Below are positions 14,614 to 14,912 of a DNA stretch of 14,912 bases, piece after piece (within the stretch, counting starts at the first letter, position 1; the number at the start of each line of letters is the position of its first letter). The stretch lies in assembly GCA_040508515.1 (NCBI GenBank), contig JBEVMS010000173.1:1-14912 (forward strand), given 5' to 3'. The translations under genes and the position numbers were made by a program. Under the pieces are notes generated by a model. It had not been told where the DNA came from. It made no database searches and was given only the letters and a program-made list of their open reading frames with translations. This stretch comes from JBEVMS01 sp040508515. Its GTDB lineage: Bacteria; Pseudomonadota; Gammaproteobacteria; Xanthomonadales; Rhodanobacteraceae.

Positions 14614-14912
14614 ATGGCAATTCGACTGGGCCTGGTCGGCATGGGCAAGATCGCGCGCGATCAGCATCTGCCGGCGATTGCCGGCAATCCCGATTTCACG
14701 CTGGTGGCGGTGGCCGATCCGCAGGCCGCGTTGGCGGATATCGCGCATTTCCCTTCGCTCGCGGCGCTGCTGGCTGAAGGCCCGACGCTGGATGCAATCG
14801 CGCTGTGCACCCCGCCGCAAGGGCGACGTCAGTTGGCCGAACAGGCGCTGGCCGCCGGCAAGCACGTGCTGCTGGAAAAACCGCCGACCGCCAGCCTCAA
14901 CGAAATCGACGC
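14614..14912 (+). CDS. Second L-arabinose/D-galactose 1-dehydrogenase, 5' part only
   Basis: The first 99 codons of a second Gfo/Idh/MocA dehydrogenase, cut by the right edge. It opens MAIRLGLVGMGKIARDQHLP and reaches GKHVLLEKPP, the nucleotide-binding loop and conserved Lys motif. An ungapped hand alignment with the enzyme starting at 6252 gives about 61 identical residues out of 95, so the two are paralogues. The start is firm: AAGGA at 14601-14605 sits eight bases before ATG. Unlike the first copy it has no N-terminal extension. It begins a transcription unit of its own behind a possible LacI-type operator, so it may serve another aldose (for example D-galactose or D-fucose) or another inducer. 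What follows is outside the window. Confidence 0.9.
   Translation, partial: MAIRLGLVGMGKIARDQHLPAIAGNPDFTLVAVADPQAALADIAHFPSLAALLAEGPTLDAIALCTPPQGRRQLAEQALAAGKHVLLEKPPTASLNEID

Noticed and set aside
14203..14865. 220-codon minus-strand frame covering the intergenic region and second dehydrogenase
   Set aside because: Its first third is the antisense of a conserved enzyme and the rest is Arg/Gln-rich without hydrophobic pattern.
1..14912. Defence system, phage, insertion sequence, CRISPR or RNA gene
   Set aside because: Looked for on both strands; every sizeable stretch is accounted for by a housekeeping, sugar-metabolism or transport gene, and no repeat array, transposase motif or tRNA-like fold was seen.

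Overview
High-GC gammaproteobacterial chromosome, most like the Xanthomonadales (Xanthomonas/Rhodanobacter/Dyella type). That placement is an inference from GC-rich codon use and from the look of MutS and the sugar genes; it was not tested by search. The window has no tRNA, rRNA, CRISPR array, insertion sequence or phage gene that I can see, and base composition is even throughout.

Layout. (1) 1-2261, minus: mutS, cut off at its 3' end by the left edge. (2) 2262-2407: short gap with a strong hairpin in the mutS leader. (3) 2408-3376, minus: a LysR regulator of the GbpR (sugar-binding-protein regulator) type, divergent from the catabolic genes. (4) 3469-12733, plus: seven genes in one direction: an AraD1/FAH-family 2-keto-3-deoxypentonate dehydratase, alpha-ketoglutarate semialdehyde dehydrogenase, L-arabinose/D-galactose 1-dehydrogenase, an IlvD/Edd-type L-arabonate dehydratase, and the arabinose ABC importer araF-araG-araH. 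(5) 12752-12775: a hairpin at the convergent junction. (6) 12788-14206, minus: an MdtD-like DHA2 multidrug-type MFS transporter. (7) 14207-14613: a 407-base divergent intergenic region with a LacI-operator-like palindrome. (8) 14614 to the right edge, plus: the start of a second 1-dehydrogenase, paralogous to the one in block 4.

How it works. Together the genes describe uptake of L-arabinose (AraFGH) and its non-phosphorylative oxidation (Weimberg-type route): arabinose -> arabinonolactone (1-dehydrogenase) -> L-arabonate (lactonase, NOT found in this window, or spontaneous) -> 2-keto-3-deoxy-L-arabonate (IlvD/Edd dehydratase) -> alpha-ketoglutarate semialdehyde (AraD1) -> alpha-ketoglutarate (aldehyde dehydrogenase). 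Each family is known; the closest description is a known pathway in a somewhat mixed arrangement rather than a new system. The points most worth checking are the duplicated dehydrogenase under what looks like separate control, the missing lactonase, altered sugar-contact residues in AraF, and the evenly spaced half-sites next to the LysR gene.
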